Assembly (NCBI GenBank): GCA_017529935.1
Contig: JAFXNB010000046.1
Location: 1 to 43,689 of the forward strand
Source: Selenomonadaceae bacterium
GTDB taxonomy: Bacteria > Bacillota > Negativicutes > Selenomonadales > Selenomonadaceae
Length of the DNA: 43,689 nucleotides
Reading direction: 5' to 3'
Shown: positions 28,321 to 36,378 of the stretch, piece by piece
Position numbering within the stretch: position 1 is the first letter of the stretch
How the letters are laid out: each line of letters opens with the position of its first letter
Notes under the pieces: generated by a model
The model's database searches: none
What the model was told of the DNA's origin: nothing
The model's input: the letters and a program-made list of their open reading frames with translations, nothing else
Translations under genes and position numbers: made by a program

Positions 28321-29949
28321 CTAAAAATTTTTCGAGACGCAAATCATGTAGGAATCGTCCTCGCCCTTGCCCAAAAGCACAATCGTAAAGCCGCGCTGTT
28401 CCAGAAATTTAATCTGGTCGACAGTCGCGGTGACGATAAAAAATTTGCTGTTGCGCTCGAACCAAAGCAAAGTTTTCATTGGAATATCCTGTTCGTTGGG
28501 GCGGAGTTGCGCCGAGTGCCAGCCGCGAAAAGTATTTAGCATTAATACGACGTCAATTTTATTTGCCAAATCGCCTTCGACCAAATGTTGAAGCCAGCCG
28601 CCGTAAAGTTTCACGCCGCGTTCGTGCGCCTGCTTGTGTGTGGAAAATTTTCCCTTGAAACAATCTTGAACGATTACTTCGGACAGCATGAAATGTTCTT
28701 TAATTTTGGTGCCGACAATGGCGTCGCCGCCGCAAATATCAGCCAGCACGAACGGATAAGAAATTTTGCCGCCGCGAATGAGTTTGCCGAGGCAATCGAT
28801 AATTAAACTTGAACGCGAGCGCGGGTCGTTAGTGTCGTAATCGGAAACTCCGACGCGCTGAAGAATTTCCCTTTCGCGTGAATCGGGCGGCGGAGGCGTG
28901 TTCGGCCAGAGATAAAAATCTTTAATGTCGACCGTCGCGGCTTTTTCTTCCAGCTTGCCAAAGAAATAATTTGCGGAAATTCTTTTGAGAATCACTTCGC
29001 AAAAACCCTTTACGACTGCCTCCGAAGCAAAAATTTCTTCCGAGACGAACGGCAAAATTTGCCCGCCGAACTTGAAAATTTCTCCGTTCCAAAAATCGAT
29101 GGGCGTGGTGCCGATTGTGTAAACGTCCGCGCCAGCAATCGCCAACACGTCGCGCCCCATGAACGGCGGAACGTAAATATGCGAGCCGAAATCATTTTCC
29201 GTGGTGAAGACGCAATCGGCGGCGTGTTTAATCAAAATCGCCTGCTCGTGAGCCGAAAAACTTTTCAGCACGCGGCAATTTTTTCCGCCGGCAATTTCGG
29301 AGCGACTGTCCCAAGCTCTGCCCGTGTTGAAATTCAAAACAACGACGGGAATTTTTTCGGCGAGTTTTTCAACGAGCAATTCAGTAGGGACGACGTGCTT
29401 TGAGCGGATAACAATGTCGCGCTTGCGCCCTTGAACTAAAACATACGGCTCTGACAAATTTATCTGCAAACGGTTTTCCAAATCGCTTTTAAGCTCCGCA
29501 GAATCGTAATCGATTTTGGCGTAAAGATTTTGCTTGTGACCTTCGCCACCGTAGATATTAAAAAATTTTTCCCACATGCCGAAGTGAACGCCGTTTATAA
29601 GATTTAAGTCCGAGCTGAAAATAAATTCCGGTCGCTCAATATTAAACGGTCTCAATTTTTCCGTAATGTAAGCTTGAACGGAAGCTTTAATCGCGTCTTG
29701 CGAATCTTTTCTGTAAAGCGTGGCGATGTCGTAGGCAAAGTAACCGTCGGCGCGGCTGGCTTTATAGAACGGGTCGGCGGAAATGTCGATAAAAATATCG
29801 GCGTAAGGATACCAGATATCCATGCCCGTTCTGCCGCCGATTATAATTATATCTTCAGGCGAGCAAGTCGTTTTGAATTTGCGAACAAGCCCTTGCCAGT
29901 TGAAAAGTTCGTAGCCGAATTCGCCCAAAAAAACAAATACGTAATTCAT
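28321..29949 (-). CDS. Two-domain protein: glycosyltransferase-like N-terminus and methyltransferase-like C-terminus
   Basis: I do not recognise this 542-residue protein as a named family. Residues 1-330 look like a GT-B-type glycosyltransferase: FLGEFGYELFNWQGLVRKF at the very start, a central LSEPYVLVQGRKRD strand, ARAWDSRSEIAGG-like sugar-nucleotide region, AILIKHAADCVFTTENDFGSHIYVPPFMG and a TTPIDFWN end. Residues 390-542 look like a Rossmann-type methyltransferase (FVLADICGGDAIVGTKIKEHF, KIDVVLMLNTFRGWHS, and a final FFIVTA strand). There is no signal peptide, so it is cytosolic. It follows a DegT aminotransferase by 21 nt and is probably co-transcribed with it. A role in building a methylated amino-sugar glycan is inferred. 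Confidence 0.55.
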   Translation of the reverse strand: MNYVFVFLGEFGYELFNWQGLVRKFKTTCSPEDIIIIGGRTGMDIWYPYADIFIDISADPFYKASRADGYFAYDIATLYRKDSQDAIKASVQAYITEKLRPFNIERPEFIFSSDLNLINGVHFGMWEKFFNIYGGEGHKQNLYAKIDYDSAELKSDLENRLQINLSEPYVLVQGRKRDIVIRSKHVVPTELLVEKLAEKIPVVVLNFNTGRAWDSRSEIAGGKNCRVLKSFSAHEQAILIKHAADCVFTTENDFGSHIYVPPFMGRDVLAIAGADVYTIGTTPIDFWNGEIFKFGGQILPFVSEEIFASEAVVKGFCEVILKRISANYFFGKLEEKAATVDIKDFYLWPNTPPPPDSREREILQRVGVSDYDTNDPRSRSSLIIDCLGKLIRGGKISYPFVLADICGGDAIVGTKIKEHFMLSEVIVQDCFKGKFSTHKQAHERGVKLYGGWLQHLVEGDLANKIDVVLMLNTFRGWHSAQLRPNEQDIPMKTLLWFERNSKFFIVTATVDQIKFLEQRGFTIVLLGKGEDDSYMICVSKNF

Positions 29950-29970
29950 GCGCTCACCCCTTGAACGAAA

Positions 29971-31088
29971 TTATTTGCCGGCAGATAAATTCAACTTCCC
30001 ATCCGCCAAAGATTGATGTATCGGCAAGCAAAGCGTACAAAGCGCGGCGGCTTCGGCGTTCGGCAGGTGTTCGAATTTTTGCCCGTACAAATTCACCCAA
30101 TGCAACGGATAATATCTGAACGTCGTGTAAATATTTTTTCCGCGCAAATATGACGCCAAGCGGTCGCGGTCTTCGGGATTTTTTGTTTGAACGTGGTACA
30201 TGTAGTAGGAGGATTTTTGATAATCTTTGAGCGGCGGCGGAAGTTTCAACCAATCGACATTCGCCAGCAACGAATCATAAAGCTCGGCGACGTGTTTGCG
30301 CTTGGCAATAAACTTTGGCAATTTTTCCAGCTGAACGAGTCCAATCGCCGAGGAAATGTCATTCATGATTGAGCGGCGTCCGAAGGTATCGATTTGAAAT
30401 TCCCACCACTTCGAGTCGACGGAATTTGTAAAGCCGCTCTGCGAAACCAAGCCCAGATAAATATTTTGCCGCAATTTTTTAAACTTGTCGGCGTCTTTAA
30501 CGTAAATCATGCCACCATCGCCGCAGACGAGAATTTTCATTGCGTCGAAAGACCACGTGCCCGCCTGCCCGAAAGTGCCGCACGCCTTGCCCTTGTAAAA
30601 AGAAGAGACAGCAGTCGCGCTGTCTTCAATCAGAGTGATATTTTTCGCCGCGCACAGTTCTACAATCTCGTCAAGTTCGCAGGGGACGCCGCCGAAATGC
30701 AAAATACAAACGGCTTTCGTTGCGGGCGAAATTTTTTCTTCGATGGCCTTCGCGGTCGCATTCAGCGTGAGTTTGTCCACGTCGCAAAAAACAACACGCG
30801 CTCCCCTGTCGACGACGGCATTGGCCGCCCCAACAAAAGAACACGTCGGCATAATAACTTCGTCGCTTGGCTCAACGAAACATTTCATGACTTGGAAAAG
30901 ACCTTCGGTGCAAGAATTGACGCTAAGACAATACCCCCCCCATTTATCGAATTTTCGCGGAGATGTTCAAGGAATTTTTCCTCGAATAATTTTGTCTTTG
31001 CGCCCTTGCCAATCCAATTCGACGCAAAAACTTTTTCGACGGCGAGCAATTCTTCTTTTCCTAAGTTCGGCTGAAATACATTTATCAT
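29971..31088 (-). pseudogene. DegT/DnrJ/EryC1-type sugar aminotransferase, out of frame at a G8 tract (candidate phase-off gene)
   Basis: From ATG 31088 one frame reads MINVFQPNLGKEELLAVEKV and FASNWIGKGAKTKLFEEKFL, the DegT N-terminus, and reaches eight G at 30934-30941 (C on the plus strand). It then runs off into nonsense. The next frame carries the rest: YCLSVNSCTEGLFQVMKCFV, PSDEVIMPTCSFVGAANAVV, LIEDSATAVSSFYKGKACG, the PLP-lysine segment SFDAMKILVCGDGG, and a C-terminus ending near 29971. Nine or six G would restore one 370-residue enzyme. Such enzymes aminate keto-sugar nucleotides for surface glycans. It lies 47 nt after a helicase gene. The break at a homopolymer suggests phase variation; assembly error is the alternative. 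Confidence 0.85.
30934..30941 (-). repeat. Homopolymeric G8 tract inside the DegT aminotransferase gene
   Basis: There are eight G in the coding strand, flanked AAAT before and TATT after. The frame before and after the tract differs by one base. A very similar tract with the same flanks, but G9, lies at 38305. Confidence 0.9.
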
Positions 31089-31135
31089 ATCATCACACTC
31101 CCACTTGAAACGTTATGACACGGATTATTCGCTTT

Positions 31136-32665
31136 TCAGATGAAACGCTCCGAACGGTGCGCAGGTCTGCGGCGATAATTGCTAGTTGAAGAAGATTTGC
31201 GTTCATCTTTAGGCCAGTTATAATAAGCCCAGCCGCGTTTATAGCCGCAAACTTCAGCGATATGGAGACAATCTTCGTAGGATTTAGCGTATTTAAGAGC
31301 TTGATGAGCGACCCAACCGACTTGATAATTTTTTTCCTTAGCAATTTCCATGAAGGCTTCGGGGGAGGTGGGCGCGTGAGTAATGCGGCGACTGGAAAAG
31401 TTGCCGATTTTGCGTTCGATGTGTAAAAGCGTGCCTTCGTGTTCGCGGAGGCGTTCTTCTTCGTCTTCCTCCGTGATAAATTCATAGCCGCAACAAGGAC
31501 AAACGTGAGTAGCCATAGGGACGACAAGCCCGCATTGGTTACAAAATTTAACTGGAGCGGAGAAATGTCTTTTCGGCGGATTGGGCGCGAGTGACCATTT
31601 ATGAATTGCGTTGGGCAAGCCGAAACGCGAATAATTTTGCACGTGGTCGATAATGACGGCGACCTTATTGGGGTCGGAGGGGTCGGGGCGCATGGGGCGC
31701 ATAGCCTGTTGAATAAAAAGCGTTAAAGATTGCGTAGGGCGGGCGAGGATAACGGCTTGCATATTGGGCACGTCGAAACCTTCGCTAAAAAGTTCGGCAT
31801 TGCACAGGATTTTAATTTTGCCGGCGCGAAAATCTTCGACGAGTTTAGCGCGTTTAATTTTGGGAGTTTCGCCGTCGCAATGGGCAGCACAGATACCTTT
31901 TTTGTTGAAGGCGTCAGCGACTTGCTTGGAGTGTTTAACGTTGACGCAATAACAAATGGCAGATTTACCGGCGGCGTGGCGATTGTAATTGTCAACGATA
32001 TTGCCGATGATTTTTTTATCGCCCATGACTTTGGCAAGGTCGGAGTTGACGTATTCGCCAAATTTTGTCCGCACATTGTGCAAATCAATTTTATCAGCGT
32101 GGGAAAAATATCTAAAATCGGTGAGGTTGCCGAGCTTAATAAGTTGGTCAACGGTGGGACCTTCAACCATGGAAGTGAAGACGTCGCCGAGATTAATGCC
32201 GCCCATACGCTGTGGCGTGGCAGTGACGCCCAAAAGATAAGCGTCGGGATAGGCGTCGAGAACTTGCCTGTAAGTGTTTGCAAGTATGTGGTGGCATTCA
32301 TCGCAGATAAGAAAATCGGGCGCGGGCACAGTTTTTAAACGTCTGGCGAGAGTTTGGATTGAGGCAATTTGAACGGGCAAATCGAGTTGGGATTTATAGC
32401 CGGCGGAAATGATGCCGTGCGGAATTTCAAGTTGTTCAAAAGTCTCGGAAGTTTGTCTGATTAACTCGTGCCTATGAACGAAAAAAATTACACGCTTGCC
32501 GCGCCTTTGAACTTCGCGAATCATCCAGCCGGTCATAATAGTTTTGCCCGCGCCGCAAGGAGCAACTCCGACCACGCGCTTGTGGTTTTGACTAAATTCG
32601 ATGCGAACGTCGTCAATGAATTGCTTCTGATAGGGGCGAAGAGAAATTTTATTCAAGATACTCAC
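31136..32665 (-). CDS. Superfamily II DEAD/DEAH-box helicase with a zinc ribbon
   Basis: This roughly 506-509-residue helicase begins with LRPYQKQFIDDVR and carries motif I (APCGAGKTIM), II (DECHH), III (TATPQRMGG), V (ELFSEGFDVPN) and a variant VI (FIQQAMRPMRP in place of QxxGRxxR). After the helicase core comes a four-cysteine zinc ribbon (CNQCG and CPCCG, about 385-408), then a basic C-terminal domain ending SNYRRRPAHRSERF. A GTG at 32665 or, better spaced from AAAGG, a TTG at 32656 may be the start. This architecture is common in prophages and mobile elements of Firmicutes. It is upstream of the DegT gene on the same strand but has no evident link to glycans. Confidence 0.82.
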   Translation of the reverse strand: MSILNKISLRPYQKQFIDDVRIEFSQNHKRVVGVAPCGAGKTIMTGWMIREVQRRGKRVIFFVHRHELIRQTSETFEQLEIPHGIISAGYKSQLDLPVQIASIQTLARRLKTVPAPDFLICDECHHILANTYRQVLDAYPDAYLLGVTATPQRMGGINLGDVFTSMVEGPTVDQLIKLGNLTDFRYFSHADKIDLHNVRTKFGEYVNSDLAKVMGDKKIIGNIVDNYNRHAAGKSAICYCVNVKHSKQVADAFNKKGICAAHCDGETPKIKRAKLVEDFRAGKIKILCNAELFSEGFDVPNMQAVILARPTQSLTLFIQQAMRPMRPDPSDPNKVAVIIDHVQNYSRFGLPNAIHKWSLAPNPPKRHFSAPVKFCNQCGLVVPMATHVCPCCGYEFITEEDEEERLREHEGTLLHIERKIGNFSSRRITHAPTSPEAFMEIAKEKNYQVGWVAHQALKYAKSYEDCLHIAEVCGYKRGWAYYNWPKDERKSSSTSNYRRRPAHRSERFI

Positions 32666-32745
32666 ACCTTTCAGTTGAATTCAATGATACGTTATTTTAT
32701 AATTTAAAGTAGCTATTAGTCAAATGATTTTTCTTGATAAAATGG

Positions 32746-32976
32746 CTAAATACTAACGTCGAATACAACAAAAAGTAATTGAAGATCAGCTATAAAAAAT
32801 AAAGTCGAAGTTGAAGCCGAAAGATACGGTTTGAGAGCAACGCCCGAACTGAATAACGTCGGCGAACAATCTGCTTTTCTTTGCGAATTTGACTCGGTTA
32901 ATACGCTGTTTCCACCTTTATCAATAATAGCAACTTCGTGAAACTTTTTGGCAATGTCAATACCGATAATGTACAT
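32746..32976 (-). mobile_element. IS110-family transposase N-terminal remnant
   Basis: The frame opens with MYIIGIDIAKKFHEVAIIDK, the start of the DEDD RuvC-like domain of IS110 transposases. Similarity is lost after about 28 residues, and the frame ends at 78 codons where an intact element would have about 400. No inverted repeats are seen, which is normal for IS110. It marks an old insertion between the helicase and dhaL. Confidence 0.7.
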
Positions 32977-33020
32977 ATTCAATTTTTAATATCTTATTTT
33001 TTATAACGGGAGGATTACAT

Positions 33021-33650
33021 ATGACACGGGCGGCGGCAGAGGCAGTTATCAAGGCGTTGTTAAGCGAGAAAGATTATTTGAACGGGCTGGACGAAAAGCT
33101 TGGCGACGGCGACCACGGCTCGAACATGGCAAGCGGCGCGTTGGCGGCGAAGGAGGCTTTGGACGAGGCGGGCGACGAGGCGGACTTGAAAAAAATTTTG
33201 CAAGCGGCGGGCGACGCGGTTATAATGAACGTCGGCGGCACGGCGGGACCACTTTACGGCGCGGCATTTTTAGCAGCGGCTGAAGTCGTCAATAAAAATT
33301 CCGCACTCGACGCGGCGACTTTGGAAAAAATTTTCGGGGCGGCGGTCGAAGAAATTCAGAAGCGCGGCAACGCTCAACTCGGCGATAAAACCATGCTCGA
33401 CGTTTTGATTCCGATTCGCGAGGCGTTCAATGCGGAAAACTGCGCGGGCAAATCGTTTGAAGAAATTTTGACGGCGGCACGCGACGCGGCTCGTGACGGT
33501 TTGGAATTCACGAAGACAATCGCGGCTAAAAAAGGTCGTGCGGCGTCGCTCGGCGAAAAATCTATCGGCTTTGAAGACCCTGGCGCGGCTTCGGCATTGA
33601 TAATTTTCCGCGCATTGTGCGGCTATTGGAAGGACAGCTTAAGAAATTAA
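33021..33650 (+). CDS. dhaL: Dihydroxyacetone kinase L subunit (DhaL-type)
   Basis: This 209-residue, all-alpha nucleotide-binding subunit has the metal/ADP motifs LGDGDHGSNM, VGGTAGPLYG, GDKTMLDVL and GRAASLGEKSIGFEDPGA. In PTS-dependent dihydroxyacetone kinases, DhaL holds ADP and phosphorylates dihydroxyacetone bound by DhaK. No dhaK or dhaM lies beside it here, so it either acts with a distant DhaK or has another role. The ATG follows GGGAGG. Its 3' end is duplicated immediately downstream. Confidence 0.9.
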   Translation: MTRAAAEAVIKALLSEKDYLNGLDEKLGDGDHGSNMASGALAAKEALDEAGDEADLKKILQAAGDAVIMNVGGTAGPLYGAAFLAAAEVVNKNSALDAATLEKIFGAAVEEIQKRGNAQLGDKTMLDVLIPIREAFNAENCAGKSFEEILTAARDAARDGLEFTKTIAAKKGRAASLGEKSIGFEDPGAASALIIFRALCGYWKDSLRN

Positions 33651-33838
33651 TCGGGCAGACAGCTTGAAAAATTTTCGTGACGGCTTGGAATTCACAAAGA
33701 CAATCGCGGCTAAGAAAGGTCGTGCGGCGTCGCTCGGCGAAAAATCTATCGGCTTTGAAGACCCTGGCGCGGCTTCGGCGTTGATAATTTTCCGCGCATT
33801 GTGCGGCTATTGGAAGGACAGTTTAAGAAATTAATCGG
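33491..33838 (+). repeat. Tandem duplication (period 184 nt) of the dhaL 3' end and gltX 5' edge
   Basis: Bases 33491-33654 recur at 33675-33838 with an offset of exactly 184 and about five mismatches, mostly at third codon positions. Between the copies, 33655-33674 contains a decayed version of the gltX start region (CTTGAAAAATTTTCGT against CTTGAAAAGAATTCGT). One event therefore duplicated a block running from inside dhaL to the first codons of gltX. The second copy has no start and encodes no separate protein. Confidence 0.9.
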
Positions 33839-33848
33839 AGGAGATAAC

Positions 33849-35168
33849 TTGAAAAGAATTCGTACACGCTTTGCGCCCAGCCCGACGGGCTACATGCACA
33901 TCGGCAATTTGCGCACGGCTCTTTATGCTTACTTGTTCGCCAAAAGTCAAGGCGGCGATTTTATTTTGCGCATAGAAGACACTGACCGCGCCCGTTACGT
34001 TCCCGACGCGGTGGAGTTTATCGAACGGACGCTTGCCGCCGCGAAAATTATTCCCGACGAGGGACCGCATCACGGCGGAAATTTTGCTCCCTACGTTCAA
34101 AGCGAGCGCATGGACATTTACAAAAAATATGCCGAGCAACTTGTCGAAAGCGGGCACGCTTACCACGAAGACGGCGCGATTCGTCAAAAAATGCCGCGCG
34201 TCGGCGAGACAACTTTTTACGACGTGCTCCACGGCAACATCACAATCGCCAACAGCGAACTTGAAGACCAAGTTTTATTGAAAAGCGACGGCATGCCCAC
34301 GTACAATTTCGCGAACGTGATTGACGACCACTTGATGGAAGTTTCGCACATAATCCGCGGCACGGAGTTTATCACGTCGACGCCCAAGCACGTCCTGCTT
34401 TACGAATTTTTCGGCTGGGAGTTGCCGACGTTTATTCATCTTGCGCCGGTCATGGGCAAGACGGAGGACGGCACCGTTTCCAAACTTAGCAAGCGGCACG
34501 GCGCAACGAGTTTCAACGACTTGATTGAGGCGGGCTACTTGCCCGAAGCCATTACAAATTACGTCGCGCTGTTGGGCTGGAGTCCTAAGAATTCTTGCCA
34601 AGAAATTTTTTCCATGGACGAGTTGATTGCAAATTTCAGCCTCGACGGCTTGAGTAAATCGCCCGCCGTGTTCGACTACGCCAAGCTTGACTGGATGAGC
34701 GGCGAATATTTTAAGGCGATGACTGATGAAAATTTTGCCACCGTTGCTGATAAATATCTCGCCGGCTACGATAAAATTTTCCTGGCAAGCTTGCTTAAAA
34801 CGCGCGTGGCGAAACTCTCCGATATTCCCGCGATGATTGCCTTTCTTAAAGAATTGCCGCCGTTCGATATTGAGCTGTTCACGAACAAGCGCAACAAAGT
34901 CACGCCGCAAAAATCCGCCGAGATACTTACGCCCGCGATAAAAATTTTGGAGACGGTCGACGATTGGACGCTAGACACGCTTAACGAAAAAATTTCGGCG
35001 TTCGTGGCGGAGTCGGGCTTGAAAGTCGGCGCGGTGATGTGGCCGCTTAGAATCGCGCTTTCCATGCAAAAAGTCACGCCCGGCGGCGTCACGGAAATTT
35101 TATATCTGCTGGGCAAAGAAATTTCGCTTGAACGACTGAACGCGGCATTAAATAATCTGCGTAGCTGA
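33849..35168 (+). CDS. gltX: Glutamyl-tRNA synthetase, shortened form
   Basis: This 439-residue class I synthetase starts at TTG 33849, five bases after GGAGGAG. HIGH-type HIGNLRTALYAY and KMSKS-type KLSKRHGATS are present, with DFILRIEDTDRAR, DGMPTYNFANVIDDHLM and IRGTEFITSTPKH between them. It charges tRNA-Glu. It is shorter than the usual 470-490 residues because the zinc-binding or linker insert is missing: the sequence jumps from SGHAYHEDGAIRQKMP to VGETTFYDVLHG with no CxC...C cluster. It may be a second, specialised GluRS; whether another copy exists is not visible. Confidence 0.92.
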   Translation: MKRIRTRFAPSPTGYMHIGNLRTALYAYLFAKSQGGDFILRIEDTDRARYVPDAVEFIERTLAAAKIIPDEGPHHGGNFAPYVQSERMDIYKKYAEQLVESGHAYHEDGAIRQKMPRVGETTFYDVLHGNITIANSELEDQVLLKSDGMPTYNFANVIDDHLMEVSHIIRGTEFITSTPKHVLLYEFFGWELPTFIHLAPVMGKTEDGTVSKLSKRHGATSFNDLIEAGYLPEAITNYVALLGWSPKNSCQEIFSMDELIANFSLDGLSKSPAVFDYAKLDWMSGEYFKAMTDENFATVADKYLAGYDKIFLASLLKTRVAKLSDIPAMIAFLKELPPFDIELFTNKRNKVTPQKSAEILTPAIKILETVDDWTLDTLNEKISAFVAESGLKVGAVMWPLRIALSMQKVTPGGVTEILYLLGKEISLERLNAALNNLRS

Positions 35169-35189
35169 AAAAATTTTTTGGCTAGGGAA

Positions 35190-35216
35190 TTGTCAAAAAA
35201 AAAAACAATTTATAAT
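35190..35216 (+). promoter_or_regulatory. Promoter of the second RTX-repeat gene with an A11 tract in the spacer
   Basis: TTGTCA (35190-35195) and TATAAT (35211-35216) are 15 nt apart, with eleven A (35195-35205) between them. It matches the promoter at 9523 in design and in the following AGATGATTT leader, but the spacing is 3 nt shorter and probably weaker. Confidence 0.7.
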
Positions 35217-35238
35217 GCGCAAGAAAGGAGATGATTTA

Positions 35239-36378
35239 ATGGCTACTAAAAACAATGATAAGGACGGCGCGCTCGTCAAGGGCACGTCTTCGGCGGACTT
35301 AATCACCAACGACGGCGGCAATAACGTCTTAATCGACGCGGGCAAGGGCAATGATACAATCCCTGTCAACGGCGGGCACAATGTCACGGTCAGCGGCGGC
35401 ACGGGCAACGATACAATTCGTAACTTTGGCGGCGCGAAAGTTTCAATCAATGCGGGCGCAGGCAACGATTATATTTCTAACGCCGGAAAAAATGTTTTGA
35501 TAAACTACGGCGGAGGCAATGATTCAATCAGAGGTTTCAACGCGACAAGCAAACTTAAAATCGCGTCGGGCAAAATGGATTCTGTTGTTAAGACGAACGG
35601 CTCCGATTATTTCTTGAGCGTCGGCAAAAATATCGTCAGGCTTAACGGCGTTGCAAGTCTCGACAAAGTTAATATCGTCAACAGCAAAAATAAAGCCGTC
35701 TCATTCAGCGTCGAAGATGTCAACACCGTTACCAATAAAAAAGCTAGTCAAAAAATCAACGGCACAGCTGACAGAGATAAAATCACCAACAGCGGCAAGA
35801 AGTCTTTGCTTTATGGTTTGGCGGGCGACGATACTATTTCAAACAGCGGCGCGAATTCAACGATAGAGGCGGGCGCAGGTGACGATTCCATTTCTAACAG
35901 CGCGGCGAATGTCTCAATCGTCGGCGGAAAAGGGCACGATTATATTTCCAACAACGGCAAGAAAATTACAATCAGCGGCGGAGCTGGCGATGACGTTATC
36001 GAAAACAGCGGCGCGAACGTCTCAATTAATGGCGGGGCGGGCAATGATAAACTTTACGGCAGTGGCAACAAAAACACGCTCTGGGGTGGCTCAGGTGACG
36101 ATTCCCTTTACGGCGGCTACAACAGCGCGGATATATTCATTTACAAACCTGGCGAGGGCACGGATACAATTTTCGATTGCCGAAGCGACGACATGCTCAA
36201 GATTCTCAAGACGAACGGCAAGGACGGCGGCACTTACTCTAAGGCGACGTTTAGCGACAACACTTTGACTTTGGCAATCAGCGGCGGCGGCTCCGTTATT
36301 TTCAACGGCGTGAACGAGGGCGACGCGATTAACATCAACGGCAAAATCCGCACAATCAGCGGCGAAGGTCTCAAATGA
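35239..36378 (+). CDS. RTX-type calcium-binding-repeat protein
   Basis: This 379-residue protein starts at ATG 35239 after AAGGAG. It consists almost wholly of GGxGNDxI-type repeats in two blocks (about 10-100 and 180-310): GKGNDTIPVNGGHNVTVSGG, AGNDYISNAGKNVL, GAGDDSISNS and GSGDDSLYGGYNSADIF. Between and after the blocks are beta-rich linkers (FNATSKLKIASGKMDS, a C-terminal DMLKILKTNG). It has no signal peptide, and secretion by a type I system is inferred. It resembles the repeat part of the larger protein at 9589 but lacks the CAP domain and linker. Its stop overlaps a glycosyltransferase start by 4 nt, suggesting that the two work together. Confidence 0.86.
   Translation: MATKNNDKDGALVKGTSSADLITNDGGNNVLIDAGKGNDTIPVNGGHNVTVSGGTGNDTIRNFGGAKVSINAGAGNDYISNAGKNVLINYGGGNDSIRGFNATSKLKIASGKMDSVVKTNGSDYFLSVGKNIVRLNGVASLDKVNIVNSKNKAVSFSVEDVNTVTNKKASQKINGTADRDKITNSGKKSLLYGLAGDDTISNSGANSTIEAGAGDDSISNSAANVSIVGGKGHDYISNNGKKITISGGAGDDVIENSGANVSINGGAGNDKLYGSGNKNTLWGGSGDDSLYGGYNSADIFIYKPGEGTDTIFDCRSDDMLKILKTNGKDGGTYSKATFSDNTLTLAISGGGSVIFNGVNEGDAININGKIRTISGEGLK

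Noticed and set aside
32982-33020. Intact IS110 insertion
   Set aside because: Only about 28 recognisable transposase residues remain, so it is a remnant and not an active element.
33675-33838. A second dhaL-like gene
   Set aside because: It is only the duplicated 3' tail with no start and no N-terminal motifs.
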